DNA of 64,000 nucleotides from Acanthococcus lagerstroemiae (Eukaryota > Arthropoda > Insecta > Hemiptera > Eriococcidae). The stretch lies in the NCBI GenBank assembly GCA_031841125.1, contig CM063106.1, positions 3,720,001-3,784,000 on the forward strand, written 5' to 3'. A program made the position numbers and the translations under genes. Shown in pieces: positions 11,511 through 23,331 of this stretch. Each line of letters opens with the position of its first letter. Positions within the stretch are counted from its first letter, which is position 1. The notes beneath the pieces were generated by a model. It worked only from the letters and a program-made list of their open reading frames with translations. It had not been told where the DNA came from and did not search any database.

Positions 11511-12302
11511 ATTGGTTCAAGAAGTAAGTAACTTTTCTCGAATAAGCCTAGCAGTAAATATTTACCCTGAATTTTGTGGGGAGAAATTTGACAGGAAAGT
11601 TCAAGAAAGATCGACTCATTTCTTAAGAATAATCAAGTCAACTGATCTACAATTTTTTTAATAAGTAATTATTTTCTCATAAAATTTCGCGAAATCATTT
11701 AATTTGTAGATTTTATGTGAAACAGTTTTCTTACTCGAACCAATTTTTTCGACCTGAAGAAGAATTTTTTAAAACCGAATCGAAAACTGTTTCTATGGAA
11801 AACCTTGTACTGAACAATTAGCTCATTGGATGAAACCTGAATGTTGATATTCTTAACGACATTTTGAAGCTTTTACGCCAAAATGAAATCTTTTATCGAG
11901 CGTCATCGTCAAAATTCCAAAAAGAAGAAACCTTTCACCTTCTCTCACAATGAAGTATCGAATCGTTGCTATCAAAATTTATTTAGCGACTGCATCCATT
12001 TTACCCTCGTCGTCGTATTACGGAAAAAAGACGTAAACGTGGTTTTAGGCTATTTTCCCGTGACATGTGGTGTCATGAAACCTCAACATCGATTTGGACT
12101 ACAATTGCGCCTACTTCTTGTTCATGGTGGACCCAGAAAACGTACGTATGATGGTGATGGGGGAAGAATTCAAAATATAACATGTAAATGTGAAGAAAAC
12201 AAAATTTATTACGTCTTTTTCTTGCGACTGGAAATTTTTTTCATGCAGGGCCGAAGTTATGAAAAGAGGAAATTGAGTTGAAATCCTCATCCGAGCCTTC
12301 AG
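11511..12302. other. Non-coding, AT-rich
   Basis: Contains a 132-codon open frame at 11883-12281 (plus) with no recognisable domain. Codon composition and lack of any match to known families make it an unlikely gene. Confidence 0.4.
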
Positions 12303-13265
12303 AAATAATATAATAATAAACAGCGTTTATTGGGTATCTATAATGTACAACAACTGTTTACTTGTGTGGCACTACGTGCCGCGAGTGGTGAGGGGATCAC
12401 GACTCCCCCTCCCCTTTTCCCCTTTTTTCTTTACCCGCCCATTTCTGGGCATACGCCTCCCCTTTCCTCTTCCAGTTTGCCCTGTCCGGGGTCTGCCTTC
12501 TCCACAAGGGTCCGGGTTCTTTTTGGAATTCATGTCTCCAGCGAGTTATTGGTCTGCCTTCTCCTCTTTCGAATCCGTATGGGGTCCACCCCTCCAATTT
12601 ACTCTCCCACCTCCCATCCTTGAAATGTGCCCCATATCTCCATTTTGCTCTTTTTAACTTCCGCTCCAATGTCTTTTAGCCCAGTTTTTGCCCTGATTGT
12701 TGCTATCCCCACTTTGTCTTTCTTTTTAATATTCAGCATACTGCGCTCCATTGCTCTTTGTGTAGTATTTAGTTTGTGTACATTAGTTTTTGTCAGCGCC
12801 CAGGTCTGTGCTCCATATGTTAGGACCGGCTGGACGCAACTGAGCCAGACTTCCGTCTTGGTCTGTATTGGAAGTTTGCCCTTGTAACGCTTTTTTGATT
12901 CCAATACTTACTCCATCAATTTTTTGTCCTAGCTGAAATTTCTTTTCCTCTGGCATTTCTAAATGACAAGATTTGCCCTATGTATTTTACTTCGTCTACC
13001 CACTTGATGTTTTCACCTAGTAATGATACGTGAGTTTTTTGTGCATTTGATAATAATTGGGTTTTGTCCATGTTTACACTTAGCCCAGCCTGTTTACATA
13101 CATTGATAAACTCCTTTGCATTATTTACTAGTTCCTCCATGTCTTTTGCAATTAGCACCACGTCGTCCGCGAATCTCAGGTTATTCAGGTACTCCCCTTC
13201 GATTTTGATTCCCCTCTCCTCCCAATCTAGTTGGCGTATCGCTTCCTCCAGAACAAATACACGAT
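12303..13265 (-). mobile_element. RTE-clade LINE, 5'-truncated, decayed
   Basis: The minus strand encodes the C-terminal half of an RTE/BovB-like reverse transcriptase. It opens with LEEAIRQLDWEERG, then the catalytic FADD box (13162-13173), QPVLTYGAQTWALTKTN, and the clade-typical tail GRPITRWRHEFQKE followed by WKRKGEAYAQKW near 12400. Frame changes near 12910 and 12650 break it. The 3' end carries AATAAACGCTGTTTATT, itself a small hairpin, followed by a TTATTATATTATT tail, as in RTE elements. No target duplication noticed; the 5' end is truncated near 13265. Confidence 0.85.
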
Positions 13266-15612
13266 TGAAATTAGTTGAACCATCGAAAAAAGGTCGCTCC
13301 CTGTGCTAGCTAACATTTCCTGATTCTATCACGACTCGTAGAAATTCGACTAAGACTCATTAAAACTTTGTTAAACTATCAGGCCGTGTTAAGACTGGCT
13401 TCCTATTCGGTAAGACATCTGACGACAGTGTTAAAACTCGGTGAAACATCAATAGGATTAGGCTAGAACTTTGAACTTCCTGAGGCCTGTAGTAGTACTC
13501 AATACACACGCGCCATGAAAGATCTCCTCACGATTTATTATTTGATTTCCGTTAATTTCGATTTTGAGCAGAATGCATACACTCGCACACTTCTGAAAAA
13601 ATGTTTTTCCCAGCCTCTCTAGTAATTTTGCTCGCTCGATGCTTGTGGTTCCTCTGAACGACCACGAGAAAGCTCGACTATTCGCAAGTTAACGCAGAAT
13701 ATTTTTATAATCAACGTTATTAGGTTTTGTCTATGCTCCGATTCATAATACGTAAATTTTTTCTCGTCGAGAGTTTCGGAAAATAGACGCGGCGGGCGAA
13801 ATGCGTTGAAAATTCGATAATCCGTCACCGTCGGACGACGCGACGTGAATAATGAAATTTTCAATTAATCGGCGTTTTTCACGTCGCACGTCCGTAAGAA
13901 ACTCACCAGAGAGACTGGCGACTGACCAAATAGCGAGCCTTTCAATCGCACGTAACTTACGCAGTTATGTATACATACGAGTAAGTGTAAAATATGTGCG
14001 ATTCCATTACTCGCACACCGAGTCGGCGAATATTGGAAATTGATTTTATTTTTTACGACTTTCACTCGACCGGTTCGTGGCCGCACACCGACATTCCCAT
14101 ATTTTCGATCGCAGAAATGTATCCACTCTTCGCACCTCGAGAGACGTTCGCGGAAAATTACACCACCAAGTTTACCAACTTTCTCCGGTTAACCTTTTTT
14201 TTTTCTCTCTTTTCTTTCTTTTTTCCTCGCTCAATAATTAATATACGAAAGGAAAACACCCGTGGAAAGGTAAAGGGGGCTGTTTTTTGAAAATTGAATC
14301 GAATCTGTTTTTTTCTTCTTTTTTATGATATAAACTCGTAAAACCTTCCGGAACATACATTATTAATTTACCACGCGAAGCCCGAGCGAGCGAACGGAAC
14401 TCTACATAATTTTCGAGTAAATGCCGCGACTGGTGTGATGTGGTTTTTCGTTAAAATCGTTATAAGATGGGCGGCAAAACATTTTTACCCCTAACGCCTT
14501 ATTTCTCTTCCATCGCTGCCGAACAAAGAGACGTCATTTCGGAGCAGGGTTTTAAGTGCCCCTCCGAGAGGTAACAACACACCTGAGCGACGATGTTACG
14601 TAAAGAAAGGAATGAAATGAAATCGTCGTAATTATTCGAAATCGAGCAAGGTGAACAACTAGGTTGTTTTTTTTTTCTCGTGCAATCTGGATCGAACGCG
14701 AAGAATCGTGTGCGCGTCGGGTGCGGCAATTCGCAGTTACGCACGTTGCTGAGGAATCTGCGGACGGCGTCAGGGTTGCTGGCGAAGCTACGCCTAGCTC
14801 CATCCTTCGATCTGTATCGTCATTCGAGGTTCGAGGTTGCTGATATATTGATACTTCGCAGTCTAGTGATGACAGGAGATCGTGGTTTTATTTTCGAATA
14901 ACGCAGTGACAGTTATGGTAGCTGAAGAAATGTTTGAGGTGGCTAAAGGTGTCATCGATTGTAGAAACAAGCGATATCGTTTCATTCTTGGCCAACAGCT
15001 GCTACGTTTCACCAGTGGCAGATTCAAAGTCCTCACTGAAGCAGCAATTTAAAGAGTGTAAGAGTAGTTTTGAATTGATTCAGCCCCTTCTCCCAAGTAC
15101 TTGATGTTGATTTCTATCGACTGTTGTTTTTTTTTAAATTCCTTCGAAAACGCGATGTCAGATTTTTTTCATCTCACTGGATTCTCGATTAGATAACGGT
15201 TTTTAGAGAATTTTCAGCGTTTGTCGCTATGTCATCCAATTTTTTCTTCATTTAAAGGGAAGAGCATCAGCGTTGTTAATTATCCCCGGATACAACCGAT
15301 ATCGTGTAGAAGTTCACCATCAGATCAGCACTCAGCAAGTAGCCGCTGACCAGAGGCTTCGCGAGACCATTTTTAGAGGAGATGCCGAGTCAAAATTGCC
15401 GAGTTGATATCCACAAAAGCAAAAGAAAAAGAGTCCTCGCTTCGAGTCGTTGAATTTTCAGACTGCAAATATGGACCTGAGAAAAGAGGAACACTATTGC
15501 CTATTGGAGAATTGATGCAAAAAAGCTCCTTTCCGTTTCAAGGCTGGTTCGTCAATTTTTAAAAACTTTTGGCTATCGGCGACGTAGGAGAAGTACAGCC
15601 TTTTCTAATTAG
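13266..15612. other. Non-coding, nothing recognised
   Basis: Mixed AT-rich and CpG-containing DNA (13600-14450 is CpG-richer), with pyrimidine tracts near 14190-14230 and 14670. Open frames up to 98 codons have no family resemblance. Confidence 0.45.
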
Positions 15613-15617
15613 ATTAT

Positions 15618-16131
15618 CCGGGTGTCTACCGGTTCCCGGAAGTTCCGAAAAAGTCCCGGAGGCTAAAAGTAGGTCCTGAAACCGTGAAAAAGTCTCGGAG
15701 TTCATTTGACTATTGCCCAAAGTCCCGGAATTTTCTACAAATGTTAGACACCATCCCCCCCCCAACTTGGACGGTTTCCCCGATGCATAAAGACTACTTT
15801 GTACATAGTCCAGATCGATAACGACCAGAAACGTCGTCAGCCAACGTGAATTTCTAAGAATTTGAAACGATAATATGTATATATATCTTCAAATAGAGAC
15901 ACGCACTTTGAATTTCAACAATTTGATGCAATTATTCAGTAAAGAACTTTAATTTCATTTGAACACACAATAGTAACCTCTGTAACATAGGACTATACAG
16001 TGGAAGAATACAGGTAATACTTTTGTACATATATATTGAGCAAAACATGATGTTTTGTTGCACCCAAATTTTTCCTGAAAGTGTCTTACAAAGTTCCGGA
16101 ATACCAAAACTAAATTCTGGTAAACATCCTG
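15618..16131. mobile_element. MITE, GTGTCTACCGG family (copy 2)
   Basis: Left end CCGGGTGTCTACCGG; right end GGTAAACATCCTG, the diverged complement. ATTAT flanks both sides (15613-15617 and 16132-16136), again a 5-bp duplication. The first 150 bases repeat GTCCCGGA motifs. No coding capacity. Confidence 0.7.
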
Positions 16132-16136
16132 ATTAT

Positions 16137-17291
16137 CTATTACCTTCTTTGGGGGAGGGGGGGTAACTTCGGTTTAGACCTGCGTTCCTCTGTGTTAGGT
16201 TTTCATTTTCAGCACTTGCGAAACAGCAAAATCATACGTTAACGCGTTATGTAAGCACATTTTATTCGTGTATACATTTCTTGAAACCAAAACTCCTGTT
16301 TCAAGAGCTCGCTCGGTGACGCGTTGAAAATTAATTTAATTTTAGAAAAGCCTCTCTCCGAAAAAGACAACGCGGTTAATTTAATTGAAAAACGTGTAGT
16401 CTCGAACGGGAAATTGAGTGTTGAAGTAGCAATGACGGCCGTAAAAGTATATCCCCTCCCCATTTAACGGAAAGTATGAAGAGAAAAACTGCTCTTCGCT
16501 CTAATACTCCAAAAATATTTCTATTATCGCGGCCGAGGAAAAAGGTAGACTGTTTTTTCTTTTTAAAAATATTTTCAATTACATTTACGGCGAGAATTTT
16601 TTTTTTTTTTTTTGGTGCAAACACTGTATTTTGTGGGCTGTAAAGTATGATGAAACGACACATAGTAATTTTCTGTTTTCTGCGCTGATGTAGTTCTCAC
16701 CTCGGTATTTCATCGATGAAAATATGCTGAAAGAGCTCTCGAGAAAAACTAGTAAATCGAGCGAGTGTCCAGTGAAGCGTTCGGATATTAGTTTTGTCTA
16801 GACAATTGATAACACGATGATTGATGATAAGGTGCGCGGAGAGCGGACTGGACAGGGATATATGGTTTGATATCGGTCAAGGGACTATTCGCATATCCGA
16901 ACGATGGGTGCGCTGCAGGTGGTAAAAATTGGAAACTGGAGAGAAATATGATGATGTGGCACTGATAACGTAGCTAAGTACTGAGTTTTGCCCGTTTCTT
17001 GATATTGTCTGCTCGTTTCATGAATTTAGTGAATTAGAATTGCATTCGTGTCGTAAAATTTACCTAATCGCCCAATAAAATCAAAAATATCATCGACATC
17101 AACTGGAATACCAATTAATTAGTTTCATTTATCATCTCCACTTTTCGTTGTAAAATTTTAAATTTCACCTAATATCAAACATATAAAGCAGAATCTTGGC
17201 AAAATACATCAAAGCTATATTAAATATATTACTGATAAGTTGCATAAGTATTCATCTTTTCGTCCGGCAATTACAGCGCTTCTAGCGGAGT
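16137..17291. other. Non-coding, AT-rich
   Basis: Nothing recognised apart from a poly-T run at about 16598-16614. Confidence 0.45.
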
Positions 17292-18875
17292 TTAGTCCAC
17301 ATAAGTTAGCTCAAATGAGAATACAAAAAGGAAAAAGTCATAGAAAGCTGAAACTTGGTACGTTGGTCTAATTAAATGTCCTGAACAACATACTAAAAGT
17401 CCCAACGAATTCAGTGCTGGCGTCGTGTTCTAGGGGAGAAAATGGGGGCGTAAAACAGTTTTTTGCTTATGTCACTCTAAAATTTGAGTTTAGGAGGGAA
17501 AAAAATGTTCTTACACATTTTTCCGTGGAGTAAGTATTTGTCGAGTAAGTTAATATCAAACGTTGAGAAGTTTCCTCTATGTGTACATTATTTAATACAA
17601 TTTACTGTAATCGATGCAATGTAGACTCGGGCACGCGTGAATACATTAATTTTCATTTAATTCGTTGAACAATTTAACGTCTGAGGTCGATGAATCTGTG
17701 GCTAAAAAGGAAAAAAATGAATTGGACCTTATACTCTGTGAGTTATCAGTGAAAAATGTAAGCAAGATTCACAAGAATGTTCGTCGTTCGTTTGCGGCAG
17801 GACCTCTTATTTCTCAAAAATCCTTGTTCTAGTACTGAAAAGTTCAAAAAGAGACTGAAAACTTCTGCTTTTTCAAAAGGTAAAAGGAAAACTCTAGTTT
17901 GAATTATATTTCCTCGAGCTCTTGCTGCACGATTTTGGCTTCATATGTTTTCAAAAAGGTATACGAAAGAGAACTTACGTTCGATTCCCCCAACATTGCG
18001 GCTACCCTTCAATATTTTCTACGAACGTATTACTAGGTGCAAACTTGGCTTAGTCTGAAATTGAATTCAAGAGGAGTGGGGTTGGAGAAAGACGGAAAAT
18101 GGTCAAACGCCTATTCCAACTACCGCAACTGCAGCGCCCGAAAATATTTTAAAAATAATTTTTTGTTCATCTAAGAAGGGCACTTGCGGAAAGAAGTACA
18201 GTTGCGTAAAATGGGACTGACCTGCTCTGGGGCCTGCTTCTGTTCAGAATGTTCAAATTACGAACTAGAACTGAATTTTGAAGAGCTTGAATAATTAAAT
18301 TTTACATTTACCTATATAATTTCTGTATATTATGTACTTATGTACATCCAATGTTATATGTATTTTCGAATTTCTTCATTTTAATTCTGATTTATGTATG
18401 GAGTGGGAGTAATTTGACGCTTCAGGCAGGAGGGGGAGGATTGATTCTCTTCATTTCATCACTGGTGCGAGTATGTGGAATACATCTTCTGTTATATATG
18501 CGTACAAGTCTACGTCACACCGATTACAATAAGTTGTATTAAATGTATACATGGCGGACACATCTCAACGGTTGATATTAATTTATTCGACAAACACGCA
18601 CTCTACGGAAAAAACAGTAAGACCATCTTTTGTGTATTTTTTCATTCTCTATCACATTTGTGTGAACACTTTTTTTTTCTTCTAAACTCGAATTTTAGCG
18701 AGATATAAGCAAAAAACTGTTTTACGCCCCCATTTTTGTTCCCTAGCGGACGACGCCGGCACCGGATTCGTTGGGACTTTTAGTGTGTTATTCAGGGCAC
18801 TTAGTTAGATCAATGTACCAAATTTCAGATTTTTATGATTTTTTTCCTAGTTAGAACCTAATTTATGTGGACTAA
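17292..18875. mobile_element. Long-inverted-repeat DNA element (1.58 kb)
   Basis: Left arm 17292-17640 is the reverse complement of right arm about 18496-18875. Ends are TTAGTCCACATAA and TTATGTGGACTAA. Shared internal blocks include ACTAAAAGTCCCAACGAAT, GGGGGCGTAAAACAGTTTTT, TTTTCCGT and TTAATATCAA. The right arm carries about 45 extra bases near 18615-18660. The 850-bp centre has no transposase. A TA duplication is possible but cannot be separated from the repeat end. Confidence 0.85.
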
Positions 18876-21722
18876 GTTCGAATATGCTAATGTTGTTGAG
18901 TTGCGGGTGACCTGAGCTAGGAGACGAGCGAGGAATACTGTATTTTGATGGCAATAGTAGAAAGAGGGTGCCAGGTCAGTTTTCCTAACACACGTTTGAC
19001 GAATTTTTCCTCTTCAAACGCGAGTAATTGATGAAAAGTGTATGGCAGTCGGGATGTGAATTTTTGGTAGTTTGGTCCGCTTCTTTCTTATTTTGATGAC
19101 TCGGAATCCGTAGGGCTTGTTAAAAGTAGGATCGCGTCGGGAACCTTTTGAAGATCGGTAGTCCCGTCGTTGTTTTTTAATTTCCCGTTTGTCCGTTGAA
19201 GAGAGTGAAAAAATATATTTTAAGACCAATAGATACCTTGGTTACAGGATTTAGAGGACCGGAGAGATCCTACCCGTCAAACTCTGGATCTTGACTCTCG
19301 ATTCTGGATTTGTGTGACTAGAGAAAAGAAATGCTGGATTTTAAGATAGGGAGGGAACGGAGTCGATGGCTGAAAAGATTTTGTCTTCCGGATCATGTTT
19401 TGTGGCTGATGAGGTCCTGTCTACGTTTCAGTTCATTGGTGTGTCTGCCTATCTATTTATCTTGCTACCTCTCGATACGTTTCAAAATTACTTTACGGAA
19501 GGGAGTTGGGTTGATTTTGGTGTTGACAGTGCGGCTGCTTCAAGCACGGACTCGAGAACTTGAAAGGTACCCGTCCCCCCCACTCTCCTAGTTCACAGTA
19601 CTCGATAACTTCCAAATTTTGGTGCATGTGTAACCTGTGACTGTCCAGAAAGAAACCAACCATCCGTGCAAAAACAAGTTTTCTATATAAACGTGTTTAA
19701 AGTTATCAGTGTGGTAACACCCACTCCACTGATAAAAGAGATTATGGCGTTTACGGACTAAGTTTCGTGCTCACGGACTTCGGGTGGATTTCTAATGTAT
19801 TTTAAGGTTTCGAAGAGTAAATTCCGCAAAAAAGTAAAAACTGACATTTTGACACGGATGATCAGTTTTTCCTGGATGGTCACATATACTACGAAAAGCG
19901 TGATCATTTTCATCGAATATTATTTACACGTTAGAATTCTGCGCCAACAACATCGTTTATTGGACGTGAAAACATAGTCGATCACAATTGGTTCTCATTG
20001 TTAGCGGCATTCGAATGTTCCGCATCGAGCATTCTAATTAACATTATTTTGAAAAAATTTGCGTAGGTAGAGTAATAAGAACAGATAAAAACGAACCCAC
20101 GTGTTTTCCTGATTTTGGAAACGCGACTTCTTGCGTCGTTTCGGAATCGTTCAATTTTCCGGAGTTACTTTTTCATCGACTGTATGCAAAAATTTTCTAC
20201 TCTTATTCCCTTTTATAGAAATTAAATTTTTCCAACTATTTCGCTTACTTTCGATTTTATGTTTTTTGTTGTCGCGCTTCTTTATAGTCGCTGATTTCGG
20301 CGGAATATTATTTTCAATTCTATTTCGTGTACCTTCGGCGTGACAACATGACGTGTAGGACTTGCCGGTGTGTATCCGAGTAATTTATAATGTCGGCCTA
20401 CCCTTTCAACTTGGGTACTGCGCGGTACTGGGAAACGGACGAAACCTATGTAAATAGCGCTCGAGTGTTTTCGAAAATTAATTACGTCCCATTTTTGCGA
20501 TTTTTCATCCCCAGTAAGTCGGCGAATGAATTCGTTCGTCGACGTTTAACGATAATGGCCGAAGAAAAATAATAATTGTCGAATAATATCGAGTTATGGT
20601 CGCCAGAATGTAATCTGAAAGCACATAGTAGAAGTACGCGCATCGTTGTTTTACATGGCAATATACACTCGTATATTACGGGCTACGGTGTAAAATAATA
20701 ATTTATTTCGACCGATACTCTCAGGCCCGCTCTTTCGATCCATTCCCCTCGACCCAAATACGAGAAGGGGCGAAGAAATTAATAAATCCTCCGTTTTAAT
20801 GTGTGCGAATTAAAACATTTGCTAATGAGAAACGAGCTCCTCCAGTCGTTTAGGTATCGGCTGTGGTAGGTATTACTCCTGTTTTTTCTTTACGCGGTTC
20901 GTATTTCCGAGGATTTTTTGTTTTCTTTTTTTCGGTAATTCGTTTTTGCTTTTCCTTTTTTCATAAATAAGTCTTCTTTCCCCCCCCCCCCCCTCAATTC
21001 AACGGTGACGCGTTGAAGGACGAGGAAAAGAATATCCTTCGCGGCTCCTCTTCTTTCTCGTCCCTAATCTGATTGTTATTCCCGAAAAGTTTATTGGTTT
21101 TTCTTTTTAGCACGCAATGAAAAGCTCGCATTAGAGGCGTCGCCTCCAAATATTTTAACCGATCCTCTTCCCCGCGTGGCGTTCGTTATTTTCGCTTCGT
21201 TGTCCACCGCCCTAGCACCGACACCGACACCGACGCCGACACCGACACCGGCATCGTAACCATTTACCGATAGATTTGCAATTTTACGCACGTCGTCGTT
21301 CTTCCATTTTCAATATCATACTCTCTCGTACTTGTAGCTAAGTTTATAAATTCGAAATGTGTGTTGGGATCGAATGCTGCGCGCCTAACTGCTGCGATTC
21401 TGTGTTCGTCTTCCAAATTCGTCTTGACGCGTGCCTTGTGTTGGGTACGTGAAAGTGATGCTCCAATGTACCTGTTGACACAAGCGTATGTTTGCACGTA
21501 TCAGAACCGAAGGAGTGTTATTTTTAGGCGACGAGTACGTGCGCGAGTGCACTAGTTGGGAACGTAAAGGTAACAAATAGAATGTGTAGTGCGAATACCT
21601 TCGAGGAACCAAATTTGTACGGATTTCGAGGCCCCTTCTTTCGTGGCAGATAATCGGGATGACTTGATCTGGCTGGTTAAAAGCCACTCGGATGCCCCGG
21701 TAGTTCGGGCAGCTACGAGTTT
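18876..21722. other. Non-coding; short-period repeat
   Basis: Contains an (ACCGAC)n hexanucleotide array at 21215-21250, a C-run near 20983 and a CpG-containing, repeat-poor block at about 20640-20850. No gene recognised; a WETDE string coded near 20430 was considered as a pumilio exon and rejected. Confidence 0.45.
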
Positions 21723-21770
21723 GGGTGTCTACCGGTTGCCCAAGTCGGGAACTCCCCCCATTTGAAAAAC
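21723..21770 (+). mobile_element. MITE fragment, GTGTCTACCGG family (copy 3)
   Basis: GGGTGTCTACCGGTTGCCC at 21723 matches the family terminus; no right end was found, so this is a left-end fragment and its right limit is arbitrary. Confidence 0.5.
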
Positions 21771-22252
21771 CTTGTTGCTGCTAAAGCGAGTTAAGAACTT
21801 ATTTTTTGAAGTGGAAACCTTAATTACACGTTGAAATAAAGCGAATAAACGATAGGAAAATAACGACAAAATCGAGGGTTTGAACGATAGAAAATGTGCC
21901 AATTAGCGTTAAACATAGAACGCTTTTCTACAATGAAATAACTTTAACTTGAAACGAGTTCAACGATTGAAAAAGATGTATATTACACTTCTTTTTTTTT
22001 CCCAGTGCCCTTTCTCATGAACCCTCTTCAAGTCTCTCTCAACTCTTTTTCAGGCTAAGTTAGTTTTACCTTTTTCCAGACGGTATAGGATAAGGAAAAA
22101 TTGAGCTCAAAGTGCCCTCCAATTCTTTCCACTCTTCCCCAGAATTAGAACCCAATCTTCTTCGCCCGCCCTTTTGCGCTAGTATGACGTCGATAAGTAG
22201 AAGATAATTGAACTTTTTTGAATGGAGTCGATAAGAGGCGTTCTGTATAGTA

Positions 22253-22425
22253 GAGAGGAGGAGGAGAGAGAGAGAGAGAGTCGGCGGAGTCCGTTTATTC
22301 CGGAACCTTCCCCTCTCTTTCTCCTTTCCTTTCTTCCCTCCTTCCATCCTATTTACCTCTCTCCTTCTTCCTTCTTCTTTCCTCCTGCGCAGGAGGAGGA
22401 GAGAAGGGAAAAAGGAGAGAGCTCC
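22253..22425. repeat. Purine/pyrimidine strand-switching tract
   Basis: A GA-rich run (22253-22280) is followed by a C/T-rich run (22310-22385) and another GA-rich run (22390-22425). The pyrimidine block can pair with either purine block. Confidence 0.7.
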
Positions 22426-22432
22426 TTCTGAG

Positions 22433-22980
22433 GGGATTCTGTATTGCATGGCAATCAAAATGATGAGAATGCCATGCCGAAGGACACATGAAAAAGTCCC
22501 TGCCGAAAGACAATAGCGAACAAAAAGTGTTCTGCCGTCGATTCGTAGATTCTGAAACAAAAAATTATGTGGAGAGTTGATAAAAGCGTACTAACCCATT
22601 AATTAGATGTAGATTATTTTTGGATGATGAACGTCTATCGTTGCGTAAGGATGACCATGCCGAAAGACACTTTTTTAGATTAATTTGACTATTAATTGCG
22701 ACGAAAAAATATTGAAACTCCTGTTTTGTGATTGGTTGAAAAAGAGCCATGCTGATGGACAAAACATTGAGGGACAATTTTCAAAGCGGGCCATATTGAC
22801 TGCGACCTGTGAAGATGCGATTTCAGTGTTACCTTGTGATTCCTCCATCCATTTCATGTTGCACTATCTTGTTAGTTTGTTCTAATATACAGCTTGAAAA
22901 TTTAGAAAATAATAATAATTGTTCGAGGGACAACCATGCCGACGGACATTTTAGCATGCTTAGTCCAATTTTGACCCATT
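22433..22980. repeat. Dispersed CATGCCGAAAGACA motifs
   Basis: Variants of CCATGCCGAAGGACA occur at about 22472, 22649, 22747 (CATGCTGATGGACA) and 22935, plus CTGCCGAAAGACA at 22500. The copies at 22649 and 22935 share flanking sequence, suggesting a decayed repeat of about 286 bp. Confidence 0.45.
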
Positions 22981-23331
22981 GAAAGTGGATCAAATTTTCT
23001 TCTGAAAGCTTGATAAAGTAGAATTAAGTGATATCTATCAACGAAAAAAAAGGGGGCTGTGGAGGCTTAGCCCCCTCCCCAACACTGAAAAATTACCAAA
23101 GAAAATGACGCGGGAGGTAGTGTTGCTTCATAATAAGGGGGCTTAAGCCCCTCCTCCCCCTTCCGTTCTGAGCCCTATTTGCGCTTCTGGGCGATTGAAA
23201 ATAAAAAGATATTGAAACGGGAGATGATTCAATAATGAATGGAGAAATTATTTGTAACTGAAAAAGAGAAAAACTTGCTATAACTATGGAATATAAGAAA
23301 TGTTTTAGGTAGTTTGCTTTCAAATAATTTC

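Noticed and set aside
20390..20572. A short frame coding YWETDET, resembling the FWETDE word in the N-terminal region of vertebrate Pumilio
   Set aside because: Only five residues match, the surrounding residues do not, and no acceptor in the right phase lies upstream; the frame meets a stop just before the ATG.
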